From the NCBI GenBank assembly GCA_964654825.1, contig CAZZKG010000002.1:62001-126000 (forward strand): 64,000 nucleotides of DNA, given 5' to 3'. The DNA is from CAZZKG01 sp964654825 (GTDB lineage: Bacteria; Gemmatimonadota; CAZMKB01). The first letter of the stretch is position 1, and each line of letters begins with the position of its first letter. Positions 18,162-25,917 of this stretch are shown here, piece by piece. The notes below the pieces were generated by a model, which was given only the letters and a program-made list of their open reading frames with translations, did not search any database and had not been told where the DNA came from. A program made the position numbers and the translations under genes.

Positions 18162-19451
18162 CTACTGCGACTGCCGAGTTTTGAACTCGAACCCCCTGGC
18201 GATACCCTCCCGGATCACGTCGGCCATGATCTTCTGGTTGCCGATGATGATCTCCAGATCCTTCAGAGCTTCAGGGGTCGAGGTCCTGGCCTTTTCCAGG
18301 TACTCCCGCGCGCTGGGCAGATCGGTGCCGACCATCCTTCCGTACACCGGAAGCATTCGTCGGCCCTTCTCGTGACGGTCACGCAGGCACCGGATCAGGC
18401 CGCGGATGAACACATCACAGCTGGAGATGCCGCCAAAGCGTGAGGTGATGATGACATCCACCAGCTCCTTGTCCATCAGGAGGTGGAACATCTCCTCCAC
18501 CCGCGCCAGCGTAGGTCCACCGCCCGAATCCATGAAGTTGACCGGGATCACTTTGCCATCGAAGTAGCGGTCACCGACGTTGGCCACTTCGTCTATAGAG
18601 AAGATCCCGTAGCCGGCACCGCCGGGGATCAGACCGACATAGAGCTTGTCGGGATCCTTCCTGTCATCCTCCGGCAGAAGATCAACAAATAGGAAGCCCG
18701 CATCCCGCGCCCGTTGTTCGTCCTTTGTCAGCTCGGATACATCGTGCCGGCTTTCCTTGATCCCCAGCAACTCGAGAAGAGCATCCTGGCGATAGAGCGC
18801 ATTGTCATCGATGACGACTTTGGCGTCCGCGGCAATGGCTGTCTTGTCGGTAGTGACGATCAGCGGATTGACCTCGGTCACTTTGCAGTCGAATGCCTGG
18901 TAGATGGCGTAGAGCTTGGATACTGCATCTTCCAGGACGGTCTCCAGAGCACCGTTGCCGCCGAGGCCCTTACTGAGGAAGGTTGCAAGCTCCTTCGCCA
19001 CCTCTGCAGGCAACTCGAGATCGTTTTCAGGGATCTCCTTCTTCAGGATGGCCTCCGGCCTGGCCAGGGCAACCTTCTCGATGTCCACGCCCCCTGCGGC
19101 ACTCACCATGGCGATCACGTTGAATGTGCCGGGGTTAGTGGTCACGCCTACGTAACAGGCCCCGGCCTCGGAAACCACTTCCTCGACCAGCAACGCATCA
19201 ACAGTGTAGCCATTGATGACCAGGCCAAACATCTTCTCGGCGGTCGCCCTGGCCTCCGCCAGATCGACCGCTTTCCTGATCCCACCCGCCTTCCCGCGGC
19301 CGCCGATCATGACCAGTGACTTGAGCATGACCGGGAACTGCAGGTCGAGCCCATCCAGGTCGGCGGGGGAGTGGATGACTCCGTACTGCCGGGGAACAAG
19401 GAGTCCCTTGGTTGCGAAGACTTTCTTGGCTTCGTGCTCGTAGAGTCGCAC
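18162..19451 (-). CDS. ATP-citrate-lyase-like small subunit (ATP-grasp, SucC-like)
   Basis: The 429-residue protein has an N-terminal ATP-grasp domain starting RLYEHEAKKVFATKGL, with LVEEVV and the CKVTEVNPLIVT metal/phosphate region near residue 215. A CoA-ligase domain follows from about residue 270 (VGLIPGGAGYGIFSIDE, VNFMDSGGGPT). It pairs with the next gene to form the ATP-dependent ligase half of a citrate-cleaving enzyme; some authors call this subunit AclB and others AclA. The start is GTG at 19451 after GAAAGGAGTGAGA. It lies 91 bp after the LeuD-like gene and 51 bp before the large subunit. Confidence 0.84.
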   Translation of the reverse strand: MRLYEHEAKKVFATKGLLVPRQYGVIHSPADLDGLDLQFPVMLKSLVMIGGRGKAGGIRKAVDLAEARATAEKMFGLVINGYTVDALLVEEVVSEAGACYVGVTTNPGTFNVIAMVSAAGGVDIEKVALARPEAILKKEIPENDLELPAEVAKELATFLSKGLGGNGALETVLEDAVSKLYAIYQAFDCKVTEVNPLIVTTDKTAIAADAKVVIDDNALYRQDALLELLGIKESRHDVSELTKDEQRARDAGFLFVDLLPEDDRKDPDKLYVGLIPGGAGYGIFSIDEVANVGDRYFDGKVIPVNFMDSGGGPTLARVEEMFHLLMDKELVDVIITSRFGGISSCDVFIRGLIRCLRDRHEKGRRMLPVYGRMVGTDLPSAREYLEKARTSTPEALKDLEIIIGNQKIMADVIREGIARGFEFKTRQSQ

Positions 19452-19542
19452 GGTGTCTCACTCCTTTCGAATCGGGGCGCAGGGACATCAGACCGCGGGA
19501 GACGCTCCGAAGAGGGCGTCCGCTCGTCTCCTCCTGCCGGTA

Positions 19543-20025
19543 CTATTTCTCTCTCAGGGCTCGTACCGTATAGGGCAGCAGGCCACCCGCATCGCGGATC
19601 GCCAGGATCTCGGAAGGCAGCCTGGGAAATGAAAACGTTCGCGTCCCGACGGTGATCTTACCCTCTTCGGCATCAAGCGCTACCCGGTCACCATCCCGGT
19701 AGGCGTCGACGGCCTCGGCGCATTCCACCAGGAGGAGACCCTGGTTGATAGCCGACCGGTAGAAGATGCGAGCGTAGCTCTTGGCAACCACAGCCTGGAC
19801 ACCCACGGCCTTCAGGCCGATGACCGGCTGCTCCCGGGAGCTGCCGCAGCCGAAGTTCTTCCCGGCGAAAACCATGTCACCCCTCTGGACCTGGCCGGCG
19901 AATTCGGGGTCCAGGTCCTCGAGCAGGTGCGGTTTGATCTCCAGGGCGTTGCTGCAGGTGTAGGTGTACTTCCCCGGGAAGAGCATATCGGTATTGATGT
20001 CGTCGCCGTACTTCCAGACTTTCAT
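19543..20025 (-). CDS. LeuD-like hydro-lyase small subunit
   Basis: The 160-residue swivel-domain subunit of an aconitase-superfamily hydro-lyase has GDDINTDMLFPGKY at the N-terminus and the substrate-binding loop FGCGSSREQPV near residue 58, followed by AVVAKSYARIFYRSAINQG. It works with the adjacent large subunit, 12 bp upstream. The short form with GCGSSREQ is found in archaeal-type isopropylmalate, homoaconitate, methylmalate and dimethylmalate dehydratases. No leuA or typical leuB neighbours are present, so leucine synthesis is not assumed. Confidence 0.82.
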   Translation of the reverse strand: MKVWKYGDDINTDMLFPGKYTYTCSNALEIKPHLLEDLDPEFAGQVQRGDMVFAGKNFGCGSSREQPVIGLKAVGVQAVVAKSYARIFYRSAINQGLLLVECAEAVDAYRDGDRVALDAEEGKITVGTRTFSFPRLPSEILAIRDAGGLLPYTVRALREK

Positions 20026-20037
20026 CTGTGAGTCTCC

Positions 20038-21300
20038 TCAATCCCCTTTCCGTGGATCAGTGATCTTGCCGCGGAGCGCCGATGCCGCGATCGATGCCGG
20101 GCTTGCCAGATAGATCTCGGCCTCCTTGCAGCCCATCCGTCCCTTGAAATTGCGGTTGGCGGTGCTCAGACACCGTTCACCGGGTGCCAGGACCCCCTGG
20201 TGTGCACCCAGACATGGACCGCAACCCGGCGGTAGAATTATGCCGCCCGCCCGCGAGAGGCGCGCGATGATGCCGCGATCGAGTGCTTCCTCGAAGATCT
20301 GTTTCGAGGCCGGGAGAACCAGCAGGCGCATCCCCGGGGCGACCGTTTTTCCTTCCAGGATGTCGGCCGCGATTTCCAGATCACCGAGTCGCCCATTGGT
20401 GCAGGTACCCAGAAGGCACTGGTCGATCTCGACGCCTTCCACCTCACCGATCGGTTTCACATTATCCACTTTGTGCGGGCAGGCCACCACCGGCTCGATT
20501 TCGGCCATATCGTAGTTCAGCTCGAGCACATAGGCGGCGTCAGCATCGGCCCAGACGGGCTCGTAGGATTCTTCAGCGACGCCGATCGATGACAGGTAGG
20601 TCCGGGTGACAGTGTCCACCGGGAAGACCGCTATCTTGGCGCCCATCTCGACGCCCATGTTGGCGATCGTGAAGCGCTCTTCCATCGACAGACTTGTAAC
20701 ATTACCGTGGAACTCGACTGCACGGTAGTTCGCTCCATCTGCCCCGATATCGCCGATGATGCTCAGCACCAGGTCCTTGGCCGATACCGGCGGACGGAGC
20801 TCACCGCTGAGAATGATCTTGATGGTCTCGGGAACTTTGAGCCACATCTGACCGCGCAGCTTGAGGGAGGCCGCCTCGGTCCGGTCAACGCCGGTGGCGA
20901 AGGTCCCCACGGCGCCGTAGGAGCAAGTGTGCGAGTCACTGCCAACGACCACATCGGCCGGCAGGGCGAGACCCTTCTCCACCACGACCTGGTGACAGAC
21001 GCCTGCTCCAACGTCGAAGAAGTTGGGGATCTTGTGGGCGGTCACAAACTCGCGCGTCTTCTGGTGGTTGGTTGCGGTCTTCTCACTGGCCGCCGGAATC
21101 ACGTGATCCAGGACAATCACCGGCATCTCCGGGCGCGCCACACCGAATTCGCTGAGCTCGGCACCGATCTTGTCGATGATGGCCGCGGTGTTGTCATGTG
21201 TGAGCAGGTGGTCCGGCTCAACAATGACGATCTGTCCTGGAATTACCTCGGCGTGGCCGGATTTCCTGGCCAGAGCCTTTTCAGCGAAAGTCTTTCCCAC
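20038..21300 (-). CDS. LeuC-like hydro-lyase large subunit
   Basis: The 420-residue aconitase-superfamily subunit carries the [4Fe-4S] cluster ligands: Cys in LGTCTNGR near residue 300 and the CGPC pair in PPGCGPCLGAHQG near 358-361. Other signatures are VLDHVIP, GVCHQVV and GSDSHTCSYGAVGTFATG. Size and sequence match the archaeal/DmdA-type LeuC family acting on 2- or 3-substituted malates. The substrate is unknown; in this operon it could handle citrate/isocitrate, a methylated tricarboxylate or methylmalate. The start is GTG at 21300 with GGAG upstream. Confidence 0.82.
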   Translation of the reverse strand: MGKTFAEKALARKSGHAEVIPGQIVIVEPDHLLTHDNTAAIIDKIGAELSEFGVARPEMPVIVLDHVIPAASEKTATNHQKTREFVTAHKIPNFFDVGAGVCHQVVVEKGLALPADVVVGSDSHTCSYGAVGTFATGVDRTEAASLKLRGQMWLKVPETIKIILSGELRPPVSAKDLVLSIIGDIGADGANYRAVEFHGNVTSLSMEERFTIANMGVEMGAKIAVFPVDTVTRTYLSSIGVAEESYEPVWADADAAYVLELNYDMAEIEPVVACPHKVDNVKPIGEVEGVEIDQCLLGTCTNGRLGDLEIAADILEGKTVAPGMRLLVLPASKQIFEEALDRGIIARLSRAGGIILPPGCGPCLGAHQGVLAPGERCLSTANRNFKGRMGCKEAEIYLASPASIAASALRGKITDPRKGD

Positions 21301-21341
21301 GGTTTTGCTCCATTGTGCGAGTTTCGACCAACCTCAGCCTC

Positions 21342-23147
21342 TCAATCTCTCAACAGACCACCTTTCTTGTAGATGTCCATCTGGACATCCGCGAACGGCT
21401 GCCCGAAGACTTCCTTCCCGGAAGGCAGCTCGATCCTTCCGGTGGTCAGATCAACTTCGATCACCTGACCATCCTGAAGGTCGGTCGAAACGAGATCCGC
21501 CACCATGATCGGGAAGCCGGCGTTGATCGCATTGCGCTCGTAGATGGCACCGAAAGACTCGGCGATGATCAACGAGATCCCGAGGCTTATAAAACAGTCC
21601 ACGGCCTGTTGCCGGGAGGATCCGGCTCCGAAGTTCTTGCCCACTACAATGAGATCACCGGGACGGGCCTTCCCGGCAAAGTCTTCGAAGCCCTTCAGAT
21701 TCCCGAAGGTGTACTGCCCCATCTCGGCAAGTTCGGTGATGGCCAGGTGCCTGTTGTGGTAGATCATGTCGGTGTCGATGTTGTCCTCGCGGATCACCCA
21801 CACGCGGCTGCTGAACTCTGTCGGTGCGGCTGCCGCAGCCCCGGCCGATTTGATGGTCGGGATCGCAACAGTCGCGGTACCGGTGGCAAAGAGGGCCGGC
21901 GTCTCGGGTATCTGACCCGGAAGCGCGATGGCGCCGGCAACAGCAGACGCTGCGGTTACCGCCGGGGAGGCCAGGTATACCTCACCCTTTCCCTGCTTGC
22001 CTGCGAAATTACGATTGCCGGTGCTGACGGTTACCTCGCCCGGCCCATTTTGGCCGATCTGTCCGGCCGCGCAACCGGCGCAACCGGCGTTACTCACCAG
22101 TGCTCCGGCCTCTTTGAAGATTTCCATCAGACCGGTTTCGAGGCACTGGCGCCAGATCATGTCTGTAGCCGGCACGATCTTGAGCACCACACCGGGAGCG
22201 ACCTTGCGACCCTTGAGAATATCAGCGGCCGCTTGCAGATCCTCGTAACGACCATTAGAGCAGGAGCCGATGAAGGCCGAGCCGATCTTGGTGCCGGAGA
22301 CATCGGCGACGGGGATCACGTCCTCCGGGTGACCCGGCCGTGAAATCAGCGGCTCGAGCCCCGCTATGTCGATCTCGATGGTGTGGGAATAGCTGGCATG
22401 CGGATCGGCTGCCAGTGCGGCAACCGTTTTTCCGCTGGCCTTCTGAGCGTGCTCGATGACCGCTGCGTTGGGTGTAAAGAGAGCAATGATGCCCCCCATC
22501 TCGGTCGCCATGGAAGACATCGTAATGCGTCCGGAAAGACTCAACACGTCCACCGCCGGCCCCGAGAACTCAGCCGCGTAGCCGAGTAGCCCATTGGCCC
22601 CCAACTCCCGGAGCGCAGCGAGGACCAGATCCTTCGGAGTGGCCTCGGCCGAAGGGGTCCCCTTCATCACCACCTTGACCGTCGGTGGTACCTTGAACCA
22701 GACCCGGCCGTGGGCAAAGGCGTGGGCGATGTCGACGTCACCCATCCCCTGCCCGAAGGCTCCGATAGCCCCCAGGATATTGGCGTGCGAGTCGGTGGAG
22801 ACCAGCGTGGCTCCGGGCACCGCCAGGCCTTCGTCGATGGCCAGATGAGTTCCGATGCCCCTGTTGATGTCATAGATCCGGATGGATCGCTCCCTGGCGA
22901 AGACACGGCAGGTCTGTTGATTGGTGGCGTACTTCTGATCCGACCCGCCGGGATTGCAGTCGAAGGTGAAGAAGGTCTTGCCGGGATCGTCGATCCCCAG
23001 GTTGTTCTCGCGCAGGTTCTTGACGACGTTGGCACCACCGAAGTCCCGCGCCACGCGGACATCGATGGTGAGGTCAACGATCTCCCCGGGGGAAACCTCA
23101 CGCCCGGCATGTTGACCGAGGATTTTCTCGATCAACGTCTTGCCCAT
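21342..23147 (-). CDS. Aconitase-family hydro-lyase with fused large and swivel domains
   Basis: In this 601-residue protein, the large domain (about 1-420) has STDSHANILGAIGAFGQGMG, the cluster ligands in GSCSNGR and AGCAGC, and STGNRNFAGKQG. After an Ala/Pro-rich linker (about 420-455) comes the swivel domain with REDNIDTDMIYHNRHL and FGAGSSRQQAVD. The expected reaction is reversible hydration/dehydration of citrate to isocitrate via aconitate, or a close analogue. It is shorter than AcnA/AcnB and nearer the LeuCD-type fused aconitases. The ATG at 23147 follows GAAGGGAGTGAGG and begins 4 bp after the HD gene stops. Confidence 0.82.
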   Translation of the reverse strand: MGKTLIEKILGQHAGREVSPGEIVDLTIDVRVARDFGGANVVKNLRENNLGIDDPGKTFFTFDCNPGGSDQKYATNQQTCRVFARERSIRIYDINRGIGTHLAIDEGLAVPGATLVSTDSHANILGAIGAFGQGMGDVDIAHAFAHGRVWFKVPPTVKVVMKGTPSAEATPKDLVLAALRELGANGLLGYAAEFSGPAVDVLSLSGRITMSSMATEMGGIIALFTPNAAVIEHAQKASGKTVAALAADPHASYSHTIEIDIAGLEPLISRPGHPEDVIPVADVSGTKIGSAFIGSCSNGRYEDLQAAADILKGRKVAPGVVLKIVPATDMIWRQCLETGLMEIFKEAGALVSNAGCAGCAAGQIGQNGPGEVTVSTGNRNFAGKQGKGEVYLASPAVTAASAVAGAIALPGQIPETPALFATGTATVAIPTIKSAGAAAAAPTEFSSRVWVIREDNIDTDMIYHNRHLAITELAEMGQYTFGNLKGFEDFAGKARPGDLIVVGKNFGAGSSRQQAVDCFISLGISLIIAESFGAIYERNAINAGFPIMVADLVSTDLQDGQVIEVDLTTGRIELPSGKEVFGQPFADVQMDIYKKGGLLRD

Positions 23148-23151
23148 TACC

Positions 23152-23757
23152 TCACTCCCTTCCCGGGCGACCAACATCCCCCGATTGTATCAGCTTTCCC
23201 TCGTTGAGCATGACCAGCGGGTTGAAGGTTGCGAAATCCGCCTGGTGGATGAGGATCGTCTCGATCACCTGCGGCCGCCCATCACCTTCCCTGGCATGGC
23301 AGGCGATAGTGTTGACGACCTCTTCGGCGGCTCCCACTTCGGCGGCCAGTATGGCTCCCGAGATAGGGTGGCGGGCACACTTGCCGTTGTAACTCTTTCG
23401 GAAGCCCCCGGAGCCGTCCGGCTCGATCTCGAGGAGCTTGCCCACATCGTGCAAGATCCCCCCCGCCACCAGGCGGTCCATGTCGATCTTGTAGGGCATG
23501 TTCTGATAGGTTTCCATCTGGGCCCTGGCCAGAGCCACGGCACCCTCGGTTACCGCGATGGTATGTTCGATAAAATTGATCCCCCTGGTCTCGGTCAGGA
23601 GCGTGAAAGGTATTTTCTTCAGGTCCGTCACACTCTCCCAGCCACCCCGCTCGCAACCCTTCTGCCAGACATCCACCACCTTCTCGCGAAGTGTCTTGTC
23701 ACCGATCCTGGCCAACTGCGCGGAGAAGAGCACCGCAATCTCATCTCTTGAAATCAT
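23152..23757 (-). CDS. HD-domain metal-dependent phosphohydrolase
   Basis: The 201-residue protein has a complete HD signature: His in FIEHT near residue 68, the HD doublet in GGILHDVGK near 103, later histidines in ARHPISG and IACHAREG, and Asp in HQADFA near 175. The family cleaves phosphoester bonds in nucleotides and related compounds. Nothing in the sequence names the substrate. It sits between the dehydrogenase and the fused hydro-lyase (4-bp gap), so it is firmly in the citrate operon. I chose the ATG at 23757; an in-frame GTG at 23772 is an alternative. Confidence 0.8.
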   Translation of the reverse strand: MISRDEIAVLFSAQLARIGDKTLREKVVDVWQKGCERGGWESVTDLKKIPFTLLTETRGINFIEHTIAVTEGAVALARAQMETYQNMPYKIDMDRLVAGGILHDVGKLLEIEPDGSGGFRKSYNGKCARHPISGAILAAEVGAAEEVVNTIACHAREGDGRPQVIETILIHQADFATFNPLVMLNEGKLIQSGDVGRPGRE

Positions 23758-23833
23758 CTTCTCGCTTCCCACCTGTTTCTGGTCTTCGTCTATCCCGGCA
23801 AGCTACAAGCACCGGGTCCCTCACTCCTGTGGC

Positions 23834-25018
23834 TTACAGTCTCTCGATAATGGCGTCGGCGACCCGGGTCGTGCCAGCGGCACCCTTCTGTATTACCTCC
23901 GGAGAACCGGTCATCTTCATCATGTCGTAGGTCCGTACCCTGCCTTCCCTGATCACTTCTGCAATAGCGTTCCTGATCCGGCTGGCCTTCTCAGTCTCAT
24001 CGACATATTCGAGCATCATGCAGGCACTCAGGATCATTGCGATCGGGTTGACGATCGAGGTTGCGTAGTCGGCATACTTGGGTGCTGAGCCATGGGTCGG
24101 CTCGAAGATGGCGCAGTCCTCGCCCATGTTGGCACTGTTTGCGAAGCCCAGTCCACCTACGAGACCCGCAAAACCGTCGGAGACAATGTCACCGAACATG
24201 TTGCCGGCAATGATCACCCCGTAGTCCTCGGGGTTCTTGGTCAGCCACATCATCTGGGCATCGATGTTGGTCGACCACAGCTGGATGTTCGGGAAGCCCT
24301 CACTGACCTCCCTGGCAACCTGCTCCATCATGCCGGATGTCTCGCGGATCACGTTTGGCTTCTCGCAGACCGTAACCGACTTGTACCCGTGCTTGTCGGC
24401 GTACTCGAAAGCCTTGCGGCACAGGTAGTCGCAGGCCTGTCTGGTGAAGATGCGGCAGGAGATGGCGAGATCCCTGGACGGCACATCCTTGAATGCGGCC
24501 ATCTTCTTGTGGGTCTCGAGCGCCTGGCGCACATCCGGCGGCGGATCGGTCCATTCCACACCCGAGTAGAGGCCTTCGGTGTTCTGCCGGAAGATGACCA
24601 CGTCGATGACCGGCTCCTCGAAGCCGCCATCGGAAGTGCGGCGGATGAAGTTGAGCGGGTTGCCGGGGAAGGTCCGGCAGGGACGTATGCAAAGCTGCAG
24701 GTTGAAGTGCTGCCGCAGTCCAACGATCGGGCTGTAGTAGACGAAACCCTTGTCGCGCAACTCAGGAGATATTTCGGCGGCCGCCTTATCCTTGGGTTTC
24801 GACGTGATCGCACCGAATAGCCCCAGGCGGTGCTCAGCCAGGAGGTCGAGTGTCCTCTGTGGCAGGGGGTCACCCTCCCTCACCCAGAACTCCCACCCGA
24901 TATCGGCATGGACGTAGTCGGCCTCGAATTTCACCGCCTCGAGGACTCTGAGGGATTCCTCCAACACATTCTTTCCGATTCCATCTCCCGGTATCGTAAC
25001 GATGGTTCGCTTGCTCAT
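23834..25018 (-). CDS. Isocitrate/isopropylmalate-type decarboxylating dehydrogenase
   Basis: The 394-residue member of the beta-decarboxylating dehydrogenase family has IPGDGIGK at the N-terminus, the substrate arginine region CIRPCRTFPG near 105, FRQNTEGLYSGVEW near 140, the catalytic lysine in CEKPNVIRE near 210, and the metal aspartates in NMFGDIVSDGFAG near 260. The coenzyme region EPTHGSAPKYA is near 305. Operon context suggests isocitrate/2-oxoglutarate interconversion; isopropylmalate, homoisocitrate or methylmalate cannot be excluded. The ATG at 25018 follows GAGAAGGGAAACGGG; an ATG 30 bases upstream is weaker. It is the first gene of the operon. Confidence 0.85.
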   Translation of the reverse strand: MSKRTIVTIPGDGIGKNVLEESLRVLEAVKFEADYVHADIGWEFWVREGDPLPQRTLDLLAEHRLGLFGAITSKPKDKAAAEISPELRDKGFVYYSPIVGLRQHFNLQLCIRPCRTFPGNPLNFIRRTSDGGFEEPVIDVVIFRQNTEGLYSGVEWTDPPPDVRQALETHKKMAAFKDVPSRDLAISCRIFTRQACDYLCRKAFEYADKHGYKSVTVCEKPNVIRETSGMMEQVAREVSEGFPNIQLWSTNIDAQMMWLTKNPEDYGVIIAGNMFGDIVSDGFAGLVGGLGFANSANMGEDCAIFEPTHGSAPKYADYATSIVNPIAMILSACMMLEYVDETEKASRIRNAIAEVIREGRVRTYDMMKMTGSPEVIQKGAAGTTRVADAIIERL

Positions 25019-25410
25019 CCCGTTTCCCTTCTCCGGTAGTGTGGCCATTACGTTTCAAAACCGATTAAATGTAAAAAATAAGAAAACCGGTTAAATGTCA
25101 AGAAGTTTGTGAAAGAATCGCGAATACTTTCGAAGTGGCTGAAAATCATGAACCAATTGGAATACTGGCCGCAGCCGTGAGAATCCGGGAGAGGATCGGG
25201 AGTGAAGATACGCTCCCAATTCTCCAATTCCCAACCCCCCAGGGGTGTTATTCATGGTTCTTGAATAAGGTTGAAAAGTGTTATACTCTATTCCATACGA
25301 GGTTGCCGGCTGTTCCAGGTACCGTCCCGGGGAAACATTTTCCCGGGAAAATCGATACCATATACTGATGCGGGTAAACCAAATTCAACTTCCACGATCG
25401 AGGCGCAAAT
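25019..25410. other. Divergent regulatory region of the citrate operon
   Basis: This 390-bp AT-rich space carries the minus-strand promoter and two operator-like repeats (25057-25101) near the operon, and a probable plus-strand -10 box TATACT (25282-25287) upstream of the gene at 25411. A palindrome around TCCCGGGGAAACATTTTCCCGGGA lies at 25327-25350; half sites are CCGGGGAA and TTCCCGG. No gene is seen. Confidence 0.6.
25057..25101 (-). promoter_or_regulatory. Promoter with two operator-like repeats, citrate operon
   Basis: The 16-base sequence AAAACCGRTTAAATGT occurs twice in direct orientation (25057-25072 and 25083-25098), starts 26 bp apart, differing at one base. On the minus strand a TTGACA -35 box (25101-25096) overlaps the upstream copy, with a weak T-rich -10 at 25080-25073 between the copies. 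The AACCGGTT core is palindromic with a central CG, as in many LacI-family operators. Repression by a dedicated regulator is inference. Confidence 0.55.
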
Positions 25411-25890
25411 ATGTCGAGAACGAATCAAGCACTTCTCATCCTGCTGACTCTTCTGGTAGTACCTTTGTCTCTTGCATATGCTCAGCAGGGTACGACTGAA
25501 GTCACCAGAGGAGGAGAGGTTACCGGCGCAACTATCAGCGATGATGGATTTCCGGAACCTCTCGCCGGGGACACCCCTCCCGTCGGCGGTCCTCTCGGCA
25601 ACGAGAATGTGTACGCCTATCCGAATCCCTTTAATCCCGAGATTGAATCGGTCAACTTCAGATTCCGGCTCGCCAGGGACGGCAGTGTGACCGTCAAAGT
25701 GTACGATGTGTCCAGTACTCTCGTAAACACCATCAACACCGGTTCTCCCATGGTTGCGGGGGAGGAGCTTCAGGTGACCTGGAACGGCAGGAATGGGCGG
25801 GGTATCGCAGTCGCAAATGGTGTGTATTTCTATGTGATAGAATCCGGTTCCGGCGGAAGAGCCGTCGGGAAGGTCGCAGTCTTGAGGTAA
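25411..25890 (+). CDS. Exported protein consisting mainly of a FlgD-Ig-like C-terminal domain
   Basis: The 159-residue protein has a signal peptide (residues 1-25, cleavage after AYA), a Pro/Gly-rich spacer, and a domain from about residue 68 that starts NVYAYPNPFNPE and ends with VANGVYFYVIESG and VGKVAVLR. This is the FlgD-like immunoglobulin fold used as a C-terminal sorting or anchoring domain of secreted proteins in FCB-group bacteria. Here almost nothing precedes it, so it is not a domain on a large enzyme. It is followed after 27 bp by a PorV/PorQ-family gene, suggesting a shared role at the outer membrane. Confidence 0.75.
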   Translation: MSRTNQALLILLTLLVVPLSLAYAQQGTTEVTRGGEVTGATISDDGFPEPLAGDTPPVGGPLGNENVYAYPNPFNPEIESVNFRFRLARDGSVTVKVYDVSSTLVNTINTGSPMVAGEELQVTWNGRNGRGIAVANGVYFYVIESGSGGRAVGKVAVLR

Positions 25891-25917
25891 GATCCATATC
25901 CTGAAAGGGGCTCATCG

